Of a DNA stretch of 6,664 bases, positions 6,118 through 6,664 are shown piece after piece. The stretch's first letter is position 1; every line of letters begins with the position of its first letter. The DNA comes from an uncultured Bacilli bacterium (lineage in GTDB: Bacteria; Bacillota_I; Bacilli_A; RF39; UBA660): NCBI GenBank assembly GCA_948687865.1, contig CAPQQE010000079.1:1-6664 (forward strand), in the 5' to 3' direction. A model generated the notes under the pieces. It searched no databases, was not told the DNA's origin, and saw only the letters and a list, made by a program, of their open reading frames with translations. Both the position numbers and the translations under genes were made by a program.

Positions 6118-6184
6118 CAGAAATCCACCAAGGCGGGGTTTAAAATATTGGCCTATAAATGTCTTCTACTTTAGCTCGTTTTTG

Positions 6185-6210
6185 CTTGTATGATTTATGC
6201 AAGTTTTTTT
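6185..6210 (+). terminator. Intrinsic terminator between the two winged-helix genes
   Basis: CTTGTAT (6185-6191) pairs with ATGCAAG (6197-6203, one G-T wobble) over a 5-base loop, followed by seven Ts (6204-6210). It should stop most transcripts from the promoter at 5703 before the second winged-helix gene, unless antitermination or another promoter exists. Confidence 0.75.
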
Positions 6211-6242
6211 ATTGGAATTTTATTTAAGAAAGGAGAATGCCT

Positions 6243-6293
6243 ATGCCAAACAGAATATTAAAAGGAATAATATATGGGTTGTATCGTAATTAA
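6243..6293 (+). CDS. Possible 16-residue leader ORF (MPNRILKGIIYGLYRN) overlapping the second winged-helix gene
   Basis: AAAGGAG (6229-6235) lies 7 bases before the ATG. The ORF ends inside the winged-helix gene, which starts at 6274 in the +1 frame. MPNRILK resembles, from memory, the opening of phage replisome-organizer proteins, so this may be the remnant start of a longer protein or a coupling leader peptide. Confidence 0.4.
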   Translation: MPNRILKGIIYGLYRN

Positions 6294-6528
6294 AGACAAT
6301 GTTATTGAAGATAAGAAATTAAATTCAACAGATAAAGTGGTATATGGATTAGTAAAAGCATTAAGTAATGATAAAGGTTATTGTTTCGCTACCAATGATT
6401 ATGTTGGTAAAAGATTAAATCTTTCAAAAAGCACAATATCAAATACTATTAGTAAATTAAAAAGCCTAGACTATATTAAAACAAAGACAGTAGATTATCA
6501 AAGAAGAATTTTTATAAGCGATAAGTAA
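6274..6528 (+). CDS. Helix-turn-helix (HTH_36-like) protein, 84 aa, possibly truncated replication initiator
   Basis: The ATG at 6274 is preceded by AAAGGA (6261-6266, 7-base gap) and an in-frame TAA at 6268. Residues about 8-70 (KDNVIEDKKLNSTDKVVYGLV, YCFATNDYVGKRLNLSKSTI, NTISKLKSLDYIKTK) are a good match to the winged-helix domain found at the front of plasmid and phage replication or primase-loading proteins. In such proteins this domain is commonly followed by an Asn/Lys-rich linker and a C-terminal domain; here the frame stops after the wing (RRIFISDK). The same fold order as in the 5779 protein suggests an ancient duplication. The overlapping short ORF at 6243 has a good ribosome site and suggests translational coupling. 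The domain call is firm; replication initiation as a role is inference. Confidence 0.75.
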   Translation: MGCIVIKDNVIEDKKLNSTDKVVYGLVKALSNDKGYCFATNDYVGKRLNLSKSTISNTISKLKSLDYIKTKTVDYQRRIFISDK

Positions 6529-6664
6529 AATTTAAGAGGGATATATTAAATTATTAATATAGTCTCTATTAAAAAAATAAGATAGGTATATGAATAAATT
6601 AAGACCATAATAGATAATATAAAAAATAATTTAATAAATAATATAAAAAAGATCCTTATAAATG
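6529..6664. other. AT-rich non-coding end of the window with one hairpin
   Basis: There is no intact ORF. TATATTAA (6542-6549) pairs with TTAATATA (6554-6561), extended by AGAG (6535-6538) with CTCT (6564-6567) across an internal loop, with no T tract on the plus strand. From 6598 the frame of the preceding gene reads an Asn/Ile/Lys-rich stretch after several stops. The ATG at 6662-6664 could open another gene, but it lacks a clear ribosome site. Confidence 0.4.

Noticed and set aside
1..6664. Alternative genetic code with TGA as tryptophan (Mycoplasma type)
   Set aside because: Tryptophans in the main genes are TGG, and the reading frames are complete under the standard code without needing TGA read-through.

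Overview
The DNA is very AT-rich, and the genes use TAA or TAG stops with TGG for tryptophan, so the standard code fits. Shine-Dalgarno sites are Firmicute-like (AAGGAGG, GGAGGGG). Together with the protein types (MobV relaxase, XRE repressor, single-domain winged helices, 7TM hybrid histidine kinase) this suggests an uncultured low-GC Firmicute or Mollicute-related gut bacterium. The lineage is an inference. I see no rRNA, tRNA, CRISPR array, transposase or integrase.

Layout: (1) 1-744 is the C-terminal part of a MobV (Mob/Pre) relaxase, cut by the window edge. (2) 850-2640 is an ANL-superfamily adenylate-forming enzyme with its own strong promoter. (3) 2711-4798 is a hybrid histidine kinase with seven membrane segments, an HK core and a C-terminal receiver; it sits behind an interleaved terminator and extended -10 promoter. 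(4) 4799-5067 is non-coding and crowded with inverted repeats. They include an imperfect hairpin ending in TAGTGTG, which resembles a MobV origin of transfer, and several terminators in both directions. (5) 5068-5589 on the minus strand is an XRE-family repressor. (6) 5590-5774 is a divergent promoter region with two different operator-like repeat families. (7) 5779-6042 and 6274-6528 encode two small winged-helix proteins of similar architecture. Each is overlapped at its start by a short out-of-frame ORF with a good ribosome binding site, and they are separated by a strongly structured non-coding stretch (6043-6210) ending in an intrinsic terminator. (8) 6529-6664 is AT-rich sequence with no intact gene.

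Interpretation: the ends of the window look like modules of mobilizable plasmids or integrative mobilizable elements (relaxase at the left; repressor, winged-helix genes and a possible oriT at the right). The two middle genes, an acyl-activating enzyme and a membrane sensor kinase, are not typical parts of such modules. They are either cargo of one element whose map wraps around, or host genes between two elements. The window alone does not decide this. The most promising undescribed parts are the oriT-like hairpin, the structured RNA-like stretch between the winged-helix genes, and the two-operator divergent switch.
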